The notes under the pieces are model-generated. The model was not told where the DNA came from, did no database searches, and worked only from the letters and a program-made list of their open reading frames with translations. The translations under genes and the position numbers were made by a program. DNA of 64,000 bases from Roseibium salinum (GTDB lineage Bacteria > Pseudomonadota > Alphaproteobacteria > Rhizobiales > Stappiaceae): positions 1,798,001 through 1,862,000 of the forward strand of contig NZ_JAPEVI010000003.1 of the NCBI RefSeq assembly GCF_026240905.1. The letters are read 5' to 3'. Shown here in pieces: positions 54,528 through 64,000 of this stretch (the stretch's first letter is position 1; each line of letters starts with the position of its first letter).

Positions 54528-55838
54528 TCACAGACGGGCCTGGCTCTCGCTCGCATAGAAGAGATCGTCCCGGTCGTAAATGTCGTCCCGGAAGTGGATC
54601 ACGCCGTCCGCATTCGCCCATGCCGTCACATAGGTGAGATAGAGAGGGATCTGCGTCTTCAGCTTGACGTCTTCGCGTTCAGCGCTGCGAATGACGCCAT
54701 CCACACGGGACCGATCCCAATCGGGTGTCGTCGATTCCAGCAGCCAGGTGACCAGCTCACGAACATTCTGCACCCGTACACAGCCGGACGAGTGAAAGCG
54801 GTAGTCTTCGCCGAACAGGGTCTTGGACGGCGTGTCGTGCAGATAGACCTGGTGCTCGTTGTGGAAGTTGATGCGGACGGAGCCGAGCGAGTTTTCCGCA
54901 CCAGGATCCTGGGTAAAGCGGTACTGCGTCGCCTCGTCCGTGTTCCAGTCGATCTGCTGCCACGCGAGTTCGTTGCCGTGCCAGTCGAATATCCGGATCT
55001 TGTTCTTGGCCAGGTATTCCGGGTCCTGCTTCATTTTCGGGATCAGGTCCTTGCGGATGATCGAAACGGGAACCGTCCAGTACGGGTTGAAGTTGAGTTC
55101 GTAGATCTTGCTGTTCAGGATCGGCGTCTGGCGGTCGATCTTGCCGACAACCGCCGTGTGCCGCGAGCGGACCCGGCCGTCTTCAACCGCTTCGATTTCC
55201 GCCGCCGGAATGTTGACCATCACGTAGCGGTCGCCAAGAAAGCCCGACATGGATTTCATGCGCACGAGGTTGGTTTCCAGCTGACGCAGCCGAACATCCG
55301 CCGGAATGTTGAGCGTCTGAACCGTCGTCTCCCCCATGACGCCGTCCGGGATCAGCCCGTGGCGCAACTGAAAGCGGCGCAGGGCTGCATCCACGTAGGA
55401 GTCGAACGTATCGGAAAGGCCGGCGTGCTGCTCCAGGTCGCCGGAAGCCATCAGGCGGCGGCGCAATTCGACGACGCGCGGGTCCTTGGCGCCGATCCGC
55501 AGATCCTTGCCGCCGGGTGTGACCGTTCCCCAGCCGCCGCTCTGAACGATGCGCTGATAGCGATCGATTGCCACGGCGATATAGTCGGCCGTCTGGGGCG
55601 ACAGGGTCGGTTCGGACGAATTCACTTCCGTGATGTTTTCGGTCGCGATGTCGAAATTGTCAGTCCACTCGAGACCCTGCTGGTTCTGCCGGAGGGACTG
55701 CATCGCGGTCTGTGCACTGGCCTGGCCGCTTGCCAACATAGGCACGGCGATCCCAAGAGCGCACAGGCTCATCAGCGTCTGCCGCTTGGCGACATTCAGG
55801 TGAAGCTTTATCCCGAACGGATGGGAAAAAAGGTTCAT
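54528..55838 (-). CDS. ldtP: L,D-transpeptidase, LdtP-like (YcbB type)
   Basis: A 436-residue periplasmic enzyme making 3-3 peptidoglycan crosslinks. The long N-terminal signal (residues 1-43, cleaved after ASA) is followed by a scaffold domain, a peptidoglycan-binding domain (about 118-178, VVELRRRLMASG and YVDAALRRFQLRHGLIPDGVMG), and the YkuD domain (about 205-375). The active site shows H334, H349 and the nucleophile C353 in FHSSGCVRVQN. I prefer ATG 55838. It lies next to the MarR gene, as ldtP lies near ldtR in Liberibacter and Sinorhizobium, where the regulator controls it. Confidence 0.88.
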   Translation of the reverse strand: MNLFSHPFGIKLHLNVAKRQTLMSLCALGIAVPMLASGQASAQTAMQSLRQNQQGLEWTDNFDIATENITEVNSSEPTLSPQTADYIAVAIDRYQRIVQSGGWGTVTPGGKDLRIGAKDPRVVELRRRLMASGDLEQHAGLSDTFDSYVDAALRRFQLRHGLIPDGVMGETTVQTLNIPADVRLRQLETNLVRMKSMSGFLGDRYVMVNIPAAEIEAVEDGRVRSRHTAVVGKIDRQTPILNSKIYELNFNPYWTVPVSIIRKDLIPKMKQDPEYLAKNKIRIFDWHGNELAWQQIDWNTDEATQYRFTQDPGAENSLGSVRINFHNEHQVYLHDTPSKTLFGEDYRFHSSGCVRVQNVRELVTWLLESTTPDWDRSRVDGVIRSAEREDVKLKTQIPLYLTYVTAWANADGVIHFRDDIYDRDDLFYASESQARL

Positions 55839-56165
55839 TGGCAACCCCATTTTGCTACATTTCTCGCACGGATTTTTGCTCTTGTGCCTTTGGCGCGGCC
55901 ACACAAAAACGGACCGCTGCCGCTCCTGCTCCGATTCCTAACGGATGGGAGTTAACAAATCGCATGATTCCTTAACCATCTTTTTCCGGGAACGCGGTCA
56001 AATTACATTTCATTGTGACCTAAAGATGTCAGGAACGCCGCCCTCATAAGGTGTGGCCGACTTCCAGTCCAGTATTTTGGCCGTTTTTCACACGATTGAA
56101 GCACAAGTTCGCGTCAAGATATGTGACGGAGTCCGGCCTTGAACCCAAGATGTTCCAAAACGCAG

Positions 56166-56192
56166 AAGGCACCGCCCGGTGGGCGGTGCCTT
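56166..56192 (-). terminator. terminator after the MarR/LdtR gene
   Basis: AAGGCACCGCCC (56166-56177) pairs perfectly with GGGCGGTGCCTT (56181-56192) over three bases. On the minus strand it is followed by CTGCGTTTTGG. It ends the regulator transcript 25 bases past the stop codon and isolates ldtP, which must have its own promoter in 55839-56165. Confidence 0.8.
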
Positions 56193-56216
56193 GTCATCTG
56201 AATGTGCCGCGAAATT

Positions 56217-56732
56217 TCACAGGCGGTAAAGAATCTGGTCGGTCCAGAAACGTTCCAGCCGGCGCAGGGATTTGTTCAGGAAAACGAAATCCTCCGGACC
56301 GATTTCACCAACCTGTTCCACGGACAGAATGTGGCGTTCATAGAGATCGTTGACGATCTTCGCCACTTCCTGGCCCTTGTCGGTCAGGCTCACGCGGACG
56401 GACCGGCGGTCCATGCGGGAACGTTGATGATGGATGTAGCCGGTTTCGACCAGTTTCTTCAAATTGTAGGAAACGTTCGACCCCAGGTAGTAACCACGGG
56501 TCCGCAGCTCACCTGCCGTGAGCTCGGCATCGCCGATGTTGAACAGCAGCAGTGCCTGTACGCTGTTGACATCTGACCGGCCCATGCGGTCGAACTCGTC
56601 CTTGATAACGTCGAGAAGACGCCTGTGCAGCCGCTCAACGAGCGTAAGAGCCTCAAGGTAAAGCGGTTTGATTTCCGCTTCTTCCGATTGACCCGGTGCA
56701 ACAGCGTCAACTGCCCTACTTGCGGTGATCAT
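56217..56732 (-). CDS. ldtR: MarR-family regulator, LdtR-like
   Basis: A 171-residue winged-helix regulator. The DNA-binding core is LLLFNIGDAELTAGELRTRGYYLGSNVSYNLKKLVETGYIHHQ (split across two helices and the wing), with a charged wing RSRMDRRSVRVSLTD. The N terminus has an acidic lead as in LdtR proteins. In Candidatus Liberibacter and relatives, LdtR controls the neighbouring L,D-transpeptidase and osmotic tolerance. The synteny here supports the same role; its ligand is not deducible. Confidence 0.88.
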   Translation of the reverse strand: MITASRAVDAVAPGQSEEAEIKPLYLEALTLVERLHRRLLDVIKDEFDRMGRSDVNSVQALLLFNIGDAELTAGELRTRGYYLGSNVSYNLKKLVETGYIHHQRSRMDRRSVRVSLTDKGQEVAKIVNDLYERHILSVEQVGEIGPEDFVFLNKSLRRLERFWTDQILYRL

Positions 56733-56886
56733 GTGATTGCGCCTCTTGTAGTACCTGTCGTTCGACGGATATTGTTCCCGCCTTGACCTGCAATCTAACC
56801 GAGCGATTCTAAGATCCGCTTAAGAGATACGCTGAATCATTGGTTAATTCCCACAGGGCCTTTTAACGGCCCATTTAAGATTTCGT

Positions 56887-57780
56887 TTACGTTTCGCCGC
56901 GCAGGAACTTCACGATCCCGGAGAAATCCTGGCTTTCCCCGCCCGAGTTGCAGAAAAGCGCATAAAGAGAGGCGGCTTCCGCGCCCAGAGGCGTCGCGGC
57001 GCCGGACGATCCTGCAGCTTCCTGGGCCAGTTTCAGATCCTTCAGCATCATGGCAGCGGCAAAGCCGGGCTGGTAGTCCCGGTTGGCCGGAGAGGACGGA
57101 ACCGGACCCGGCACCGGGCAATAGGAGGTCAACGACCAGCACTGCCCCGAGGCGGTGGAGGAGATGTCGAACAGCTTCTGTGCATCCAGTCCGAGCTTTT
57201 CCGCGAGCACGAAAGCCTCGCACACCCCGATCATGGAAATGCCGAGAAGCATGTTGTTGCAGATCTTGGCGGCCTGACCGGTGCCGGCCCCGCCGGCATG
57301 CACGATCGTCTTGCCCATGACCTCGAGGAAGGGCCTTGCCGCCTCAAAGGCGCTGTCGGCGCCGCCGACCATGAATGTCAACGTGCCGGCCGCCGCCCCG
57401 GCAACGCCCCCGGAGACCGGCGCGTCGACCATCGGCATGTCGCTTTCCTCCGCGGCCTTGCTGACCACGCGCGCGCTTTCGACATCGATTGTTGAGGAAT
57501 CGATCAGGAGCGTACCCGGTCTGGCAGTTTCCAGAATGCCGCCTTCGCCCTGATAGATCTGGCGCACATGCTTGCCGGCCGGCAGCATCGTCACGATGAC
57601 GTCGGCGGCAGCGGCAAGCTCACCTATGCTGACCGCCTTTTCGCCGCCTGCCTCGGCATGGGCGGCCATGGCCGCTTCGGACAGGTCGAAGCCCAGGACC
57701 CTGTGCCCCGCCTTTACCAGATTGATGGCCATCGGCCCGCCCATATTGCCGAGACCGACAAATCCGACTGTGCTTGCCAT
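56887..57780 (-). CDS. mmsB: 3-hydroxyisobutyrate dehydrogenase
   Basis: A 297-residue NAD-dependent enzyme of valine breakdown. The Rossmann domain begins GFVGLGNMGGPMAINLVKAG. The substrate motif is DAPVSGGVAGAAAGTL and the catalytic lysine lies in GTGQAAKICNNMLLG (about K174). ATG 57780 has GGGAGGAAA upstream; the extra 31 residues to 57873 are unrelated. It is the last gene of a four-gene operon whose other enzymes act just before it in the pathway. Confidence 0.95.
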   Translation of the reverse strand: MASTVGFVGLGNMGGPMAINLVKAGHRVLGFDLSEAAMAAHAEAGGEKAVSIGELAAAADVIVTMLPAGKHVRQIYQGEGGILETARPGTLLIDSSTIDVESARVVSKAAEESDMPMVDAPVSGGVAGAAAGTLTFMVGGADSAFEAARPFLEVMGKTIVHAGGAGTGQAAKICNNMLLGISMIGVCEAFVLAEKLGLDAQKLFDISSTASGQCWSLTSYCPVPGPVPSSPANRDYQPGFAAAMMLKDLKLAQEAAGSSGAATPLGAEAASLYALFCNSGGESQDFSGIVKFLRGET

Positions 57781-57879
57781 TGTTTCCTCCCAAAAGAAAT
57801 TTCGCGTTGTCATCGAGATCTGTTGATCGGTTCCCTTGAAGCTGTCCACGAGCAGCTTCACAATTCGATTCAAGCCGGT

Positions 57880-58299
57880 TCAGCCCGCGGCTTCCCGATT
57901 CTCCCTGCCCATCAGATAGGCCAGCAGGGCAAAGATCGCGATGGTCAGCAGGTAGAACGTGATCTCATAAGGCCTGCGGCCGTAAAGATCGGAAAAGGCC
58001 GTGTGCATGACGATCTGGCAGAAGCAGCGGAACAGCCACATCACCGTGCCCCAGGTTACGGTCAGCCACAGCCCCGTGGCCGCGACCAGATCCAGAACGG
58101 CGAAAAAGACGATGGCCCCCTGCAGGGCGAGCGGCATTTCCCAGAACCAGAACCCGCGCCATTCGACGACGCCGATGATGCGTGCCCAATAGATGACGCC
58201 GCCCGCAAACAGCAGGATCGCGATGCCGCGCAGATACCAGATCAGAACGGTGCTCCAGGGCGGGCGGGTTTCTATCAGGTCCTGAAAGCTGGTGATCAT
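57880..58299 (-). CDS. small membrane protein in the valine catabolism operon (DUF6163-like)
   Basis: A 139-residue protein with four likely membrane helices (about 19-40, 50-78, 80-98, 113-130), rich in Trp and aromatic residues. I associate it with DUF6163, a family found beside mmsB in Hyphomicrobiales, but this is from memory. Its position between enzymes of one pathway hints at uptake or membrane anchoring, with no direct evidence. Confidence 0.7.
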   Translation of the reverse strand: MITSFQDLIETRPPWSTVLIWYLRGIAILLFAGGVIYWARIIGVVEWRGFWFWEMPLALQGAIVFFAVLDLVAATGLWLTVTWGTVMWLFRCFCQIVMHTAFSDLYGRRPYEITFYLLTIAIFALLAYLMGRENREAAG

Positions 58300-58323
58300 G
58301 GCCGGTCCGGGTTCGGGAAAGAA

Positions 58324-59367
58324 TCAGGTTGCGGCCAGCGGAAGATCTCCGCCGGACGGTTCCTGGAAATACGACGCCAAGTCCCCGCTGTCCACTTGTC
58401 CTAACTGTGAAGGGGACCACTGCGGGTTCTGATCCTTGTCGACCAGTACCGCGCGCACGCCTTCGAAGAAATCCCTGCCCTCAAGAATGTGGCACACGAT
58501 CCGGTATTCAAGCCGCATGCACTCGTTGAAGCTGAGCTCCGGCCCGCGCTTCATCTGTTCGAACGCAATCAGCACGCTGGTCGGAGATTTCTCGCGGATC
58601 GTTCGGGCCGTCTTGTGAGCGAATTCACTGTCCGCCGCGTCCAGCCGGCTCAGGATGTCTGCAACCATGTCGCCCGAGAAGGCCTGGTCGATCAGGTCCG
58701 CATTCTCACTCACCACTCCCTTTTCGGGACTGACGAGATAGGAAGCCAGAGCAGCGTCAATATCGGCGGCGGTTTCAAGCGACCGTTCAAGGTCGGCCAA
58801 TGAGCTTTCAGCGACCGCGTGGGTGAGCACACCGGTCTCCAGCGCATCGCCCTGCTTCATCCGGCCGCCGCTCAAGGCGCAATAGACGCCAGCCCTTTTC
58901 GGCATGCGCGGCAAGAACCAGGTGCCGCCCACATCGGGAAAGAAGCCGATCCCCGTCTCGGGCATGGCAAAGAGGGTCTTTTCCGTTCCGAGCCGGTGGC
59001 TGCCATGAACCGACACGCCGACCCCACCGCCCATGACGATGCCGTTGACCAGGGCAATATAGGGCTTGGGATAGGCCTTGATCTGTGCGTTGAGCAGATA
59101 TTCATCGCGGAAAAAGGCGCTGAGGCCGCTCGCCTTGCCCGCTTGGCGGGCGTCGTAGATGCTGCGGATATCGCCGCCGGCGCAAAAGGCCTTGTCCCCT
59201 GCCCCGCTGATGACGACATGGGCGACGGTCGGGTCCTGCGCCCATCGCGTCAGCTGTTCGCCGAGCAGCTTGACCATGTCGTGACTAAGTGCATTCAGCG
59301 CCTTGGGCCGGTTCAGGGTAACAAATCCGGCCCTGCCGCGTTTTTCAAAAAGGATCTCGTCACTCAC
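58324..59367 (-). CDS. 3-hydroxyisobutyryl-CoA hydrolase (HIBCH-type crotonase)
   Basis: A 347-residue crotonase-family enzyme. Length and sequence (AFCAGGDIRSIYD, IVMGGGVGVSVHGSHRLGTEKTLFAMPETGIGFFPDVGGTWFL in pieces) match HIBCH, which releases 3-hydroxyisobutyrate for MmsB. The Glu-Asp pair of HIBCH lies in MPETGIGFFPDVG. The start is GTG 59367 with a weak GAGG upstream. It lies between isobutyryl-CoA dehydrogenase and mmsB, in pathway order. Confidence 0.92.
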   Translation of the reverse strand: MSDEILFEKRGRAGFVTLNRPKALNALSHDMVKLLGEQLTRWAQDPTVAHVVISGAGDKAFCAGGDIRSIYDARQAGKASGLSAFFRDEYLLNAQIKAYPKPYIALVNGIVMGGGVGVSVHGSHRLGTEKTLFAMPETGIGFFPDVGGTWFLPRMPKRAGVYCALSGGRMKQGDALETGVLTHAVAESSLADLERSLETAADIDAALASYLVSPEKGVVSENADLIDQAFSGDMVADILSRLDAADSEFAHKTARTIREKSPTSVLIAFEQMKRGPELSFNECMRLEYRIVCHILEGRDFFEGVRAVLVDKDQNPQWSPSQLGQVDSGDLASYFQEPSGGDLPLAAT

Positions 59368-59420
59368 AGCGCCGCCTCACAAAACAGAGTCATTTCAAAG
59401 GACAGGTTCAAAGACTTCGC

Positions 59421-60560
59421 CTACTGATTCAAGAGCTGGCGGGCGATAATCAGCCGCATGATCTCGTTGGTGCCCTCCAGGATCTGGTGAACCCGGACAT
59501 CGCGGAAATACCGCTCGATCGGATAGTCGCGCAGATAGCCGTAACCCCCGTGGAGCTGCAGCGACTCGTTGACGACGTTGAAGCCTGTATCCGTGGCGAG
59601 GCGCTTGGCCATGGCAGCCAGCTTGGTCGCCTCGGGCGATTTCGCATCGACGGCCGCGGCGGCCTTGTGGAGCAGCAAGCGGGCCGCTTCCAGCTCGGTC
59701 GCCATATCCGCCAGGCGGAATTGCAGGGCCTGGAATTCGGCGATCGGTTTGCCGAACTGCTTGCGCTCCTTCACATACGTGAGAGCATGATCGAGGCAAG
59801 CCTGGGCCGCGCCGAGGGAACAGGCGCCGATATTCAGCCGCCCGCCATCGAGGGCCGCCATGGCGATCCGGAACCCCTGGCCCTCGGAGCCGACCAGATT
59901 GGCTTTCGGCACCCGGCAGTCCTGGAAATTGACCTGGGCTGTCGGCTGGCTCTTCCAGCCGAGCTTGACCTCGTTGGCGCCGAAACTCAGGCCCGGCGTG
60001 CCCTTTTCCACCAGAAGGCAGGAAACGCCCGAAGGCCCGTCCCCGCCGGTGCGCACCATCACCGCGTAAAGGTCACTCACCCCGCCGCCGGAAATGAACG
60101 CCTTCGAGCCGTTGAGGATGTAATGATCGCCGTCGTCCTTCGCGCTGGTGCGCAGGCCGGCCGCGTCCGATCCGGAGCCGGGCTCGGTCAGGCAGTAGCT
60201 GGTCAGCAGTTCCATGGTGCACAGCCTCGCCAGATATTTCCGGCGAAGTTCTTCGGATCCGTAAGTGTCGATGATCCAGGCAACCATGTTGTGAATGGAG
60301 ATATAGGCGGCCGTCGATGTGCAGCCTTTGGAAAGTTCTTCGAAAATCAGCGCCGCGTCCAGGCGCGTGAGGGCGGATCCGCCGACATCTTCCTTCACAT
60401 AGATGCCGCCGAAGCCGAGTTCGGCGGCCTTGCGCAGGGTCGGGATCGGGAAATGGCTGTCCTCGTCCCACTTTGCGGCATGGGGCGCCAATTCGTCCCG
60501 CGAGAAATTTGCGGCCATGGCCTGAAAGGCGCGCTGATCTTCGTTCAGAGAAAAGTCCAC
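59421..60560 (-). CDS. isobutyryl-CoA dehydrogenase (acyl-CoA dehydrogenase family)
   Basis: A 379-residue flavoprotein. FAD-binding segments are [17 protein letters not shown] and [15 protein letters not shown]; the C-terminal [19 protein letters not shown] is typical, and a catalytic Glu is expected in this region. In the operon with HIBCH and mmsB it most likely oxidises isobutyryl-CoA (ACAD8-like). It starts with GTG 60560 behind GGGAGGA. A palindrome about 95 bases upstream (60655-60672) may be its operator. Confidence 0.93.
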   Translation of the reverse strand: MDFSLNEDQRAFQAMAANFSRDELAPHAAKWDEDSHFPIPTLRKAAELGFGGIYVKEDVGGSALTRLDAALIFEELSKGCTSTAAYISIHNMVAWIIDTYGSEELRRKYLARLCTMELLTSYCLTEPGSGSDAAGLRTSAKDDGDHYILNGSKAFISGGGVSDLYAVMVRTGGDGPSGVSCLLVEKGTPGLSFGANEVKLGWKSQPTAQVNFQDCRVPKANLVGSEGQGFRIAMAALDGGRLNIGACSLGAAQACLDHALTYVKERKQFGKPIAEFQALQFRLADMATELEAARLLLHKAAAAVDAKSPEATKLAAMAKRLATDTGFNVVNESLQLHGGYGYLRDYPIERYFRDVRVHQILEGTNEIMRLIIARQLLNQ

Positions 60561-60654
60561 GATTGTCCTCCCAAGTGCGGATGAGACCCTGGCATCGCCA
60601 TTGGGTCTGCTTCGCGAAAGCTTCCGGTCACCATTGGCGCCGCACTAAATCACA

Positions 60655-60672
60655 TTTGACGCAAACGTCAAA
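60655..60672. promoter_or_regulatory. TTTGACG-CAAA-CGTCAAA palindrome, LiuR-like operator candidate
   Basis: A perfect seven-base inverted repeat with a four-base centre in the 200-base region between the divergent valine operon and hemB. Its form resembles the palindromic sites of LiuR (MerR family), a known regulator of branched-chain amino acid breakdown in proteobacteria. No LiuR gene is next to it. Confidence 0.5.
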
Positions 60673-60740
60673 CAATCTATTTTTCGTTTTTAATTTCAGT
60701 TGTTTTTCATAATGTTGGAATGCGTCAATCTGCGTGATAG

Positions 60741-63088
<2,348 letters not shown>

Positions 63089-63160
63089 CACAGCGTTCGA
63101 ATTTGCGAATCTCTTTGCATGCCCCCACATCAGGAGGGTCAGTTTTACGGGAGCCGGTAC

Positions 63161-63667
63161 ATGTCAGCAGAAACCTCACCGGACTATGGGCGCCAGGCCG
63201 CCTTCGATCCGGTTCGCAATCCCGAGTTGTTCTCAGGCGTGCGCAGCCGCCGGATCTTCGCCTTCCTCATCGACGTGATCGTGATCGCGCTGCTGACATT
63301 CGGCGCAGGTATCCTGGTGTTTTTCCTGGGAATTTTCACACTCGGCCTCGGATTCGCGCTTTATGCCATCCTGCCGACGACGGTTGCCCTTCTTTATGTG
63401 GCCTTCACCCTTGGCGGCTCGCAGGCATCGACCCTCGGCATGCGCGCCATGGGACTGGAGATGCGGCTCTGGTACGGCTCGAAACCCTATCCCCTGCTCG
63501 CGGCCGTGCATGTTCTTCTGTTCTGGTTTTCCATATCGCTGCTGACCCCGCTGGTGCTGCTGGTATCGCTGTTTTCAGACCGGAAACGCCTGTTGCACGA
63601 CATCGTTCTGGGAACGGTGGTGATCAATTCCGCTCATCACCAGGAGGTACCCCAGAACCGGGCGTGA
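63161..63667 (+). CDS. RDD family membrane protein
   Basis: A 168-residue protein with the RDD fold: the RxxAFLID core (SRRIFAFLIDVIVIALLTFG), a second helix pair, and the family motif TLGMRAMGLEMRL in the middle. Three or four membrane helices; the end is charged and polar. RDD proteins are uncharacterised, sometimes linked to Na+/H+ tolerance. I start at ATG 63161 because the upstream 14 residues cover a GGAG site. Confidence 0.88.
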   Translation: MSAETSPDYGRQAAFDPVRNPELFSGVRSRRIFAFLIDVIVIALLTFGAGILVFFLGIFTLGLGFALYAILPTTVALLYVAFTLGGSQASTLGMRAMGLEMRLWYGSKPYPLLAAVHVLLFWFSISLLTPLVLLVSLFSDRKRLLHDIVLGTVVINSAHHQEVPQNRA

Positions 63668-63830
63668 AGCGTGGCCCGGGCGGCCTGATGCCGCAGATAC
63701 ACTGAGGTTCCGGGCCCCAGATTGAAATTGCCGAATTCAATCAACGTTAATGTGTGGTGTTTGCTCTTCCATTGACGGGATCGCCTGTTCTAGAGTGCGC
63801 CGTCGAATATTGGCGGCTTTGGGCAGGTGA

Positions 63831-64000
63831 ATGGATTCAGTAGATATTGCAATGGCGCTGACCTTCGTGGTGCTCGCGTCAACTGTCGTTCTGTACGCCA
63901 TTGAGCGCTACCCGATCGAATCCATCGCTCTTGGTTCTGTTTCCGCGCTGATTGTCGTTTTCACAATCTTTCCCGTCACCGCGCCGGACGGGACCGAGGT
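63831..64000 (+). CDS. SLC13/DASS-like transporter, N-terminal part (partial)
   Basis: An open frame from ATG 63831 to the window edge encodes MDSVDIAMALTFVVLASTVV, then LYAIERYPIESIALGSVSALIVVFTIFPVTAPDG. This pattern of two helices with an ERYPIE linker fits SLC13-type (TrkA-C containing) permeases. GGGCAGGTGA lies just upstream. Only 56 codons are visible, so the family call is provisional. Confidence 0.65.
   Translation, partial: MDSVDIAMALTFVVLASTVVLYAIERYPIESIALGSVSALIVVFTIFPVTAPDGTE

Overview
The window is ordinary high-GC alphaproteobacterial chromosome. Several blocks point to the Hyphomicrobiales (Rhizobiales): glyA-nrdR-ribD-ribE-ribH-nusB-thiL, plsX-fabH-ihfA-merR, the ldtR/ldtP pair, a ubiquinol-cytochrome c chaperone and a Mg-type HemB. 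The mix of marine-type C1 metabolism and this backbone suggests a Roseibium/Labrenzia/Stappia-like organism; that placement is inference from gene content only. The sequence appears to carry some uncorrected indels: four otherwise intact conserved genes are each broken by one single-base frameshift.

Layout. 1-6 kb: a cobalamin-dependent demethylation operon (corrinoid protein, DUF1638, 'virulence factor' small protein, MetF-like reductase, methyl-H4folate:corrinoid methyltransferase, ferredoxin-ASKHA activator); the substrate-specific MttB-like methyltransferase probably lies just left of the window. 6-11.7 kb: VWA/DUF1194 protein, enoyl-CoA hydratase, CoA-binding protein, O-acetylhomoserine sulfhydrylase behind a structured leader, and heme A synthase with DUF2842. 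11.7-21.6 kb: exopolysaccharide cluster (deacetylase, FemAB/GNAT-like protein, GumC-like chain-length protein with a dead nucleotide-binding domain, Wza-like lipoprotein, GT4, polyprenyl glycosylphosphotransferase, ligase/polymerase), closed by tRNA-Pro(GGG). 22-28 kb: accessory island with a CPBP membrane protease, an ECF sigma/anti-sigma pair flanked by two secreted DUF4168 proteins, a secreted orphan, and a NOX/ferric-reductase-like membrane flavocytochrome overlapping a 35-residue membrane miniprotein. A shared GGAAC/AGAAC-N17-CGTC promoter motif lies upstream of the sigma gene and of both DUF4168 genes, which suggests a small self-regulated envelope or redox stress regulon.

28-36 kb: peptide uptake and cleavage module (M24 peptidase, SBP, XRE-cupin regulator on the minus strand; two permeases, two ATPases and a GAF protein on the plus strand). 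36-39 kb: orphan P450, a 272-bp palindromic MITE-like element that abuts its stop codon, and a secreted glycerophosphodiesterase. 39-56.7 kb: conserved housekeeping backbone, mostly minus strand (merR, ihfA, fabH, plsX, DUF177, cytochrome bc1 chaperone, bamE, H+-pyrophosphatase, MFS transporter, riboflavin/nusB/thiL operon, glyA, ldtP, ldtR). 56.9-60.6 kb: valine catabolism operon (mmsB, membrane protein, 3-hydroxyisobutyryl-CoA hydrolase, isobutyryl-CoA dehydrogenase) behind a palindrome resembling LiuR-type operators. 60.8-64 kb: hemB, ilvA, an RDD membrane protein and the start of an SLC13-like transporter.

The most promising places for unfamiliar biology are the aerobic corrinoid operon with its two uncharacterised conserved partners and Arg/Gly tails, the ECF/DUF4168 regulon with the flavocytochrome and miniprotein, the structured leader upstream of the sulfhydrylase, and the palindromic element at 37.6 kb.
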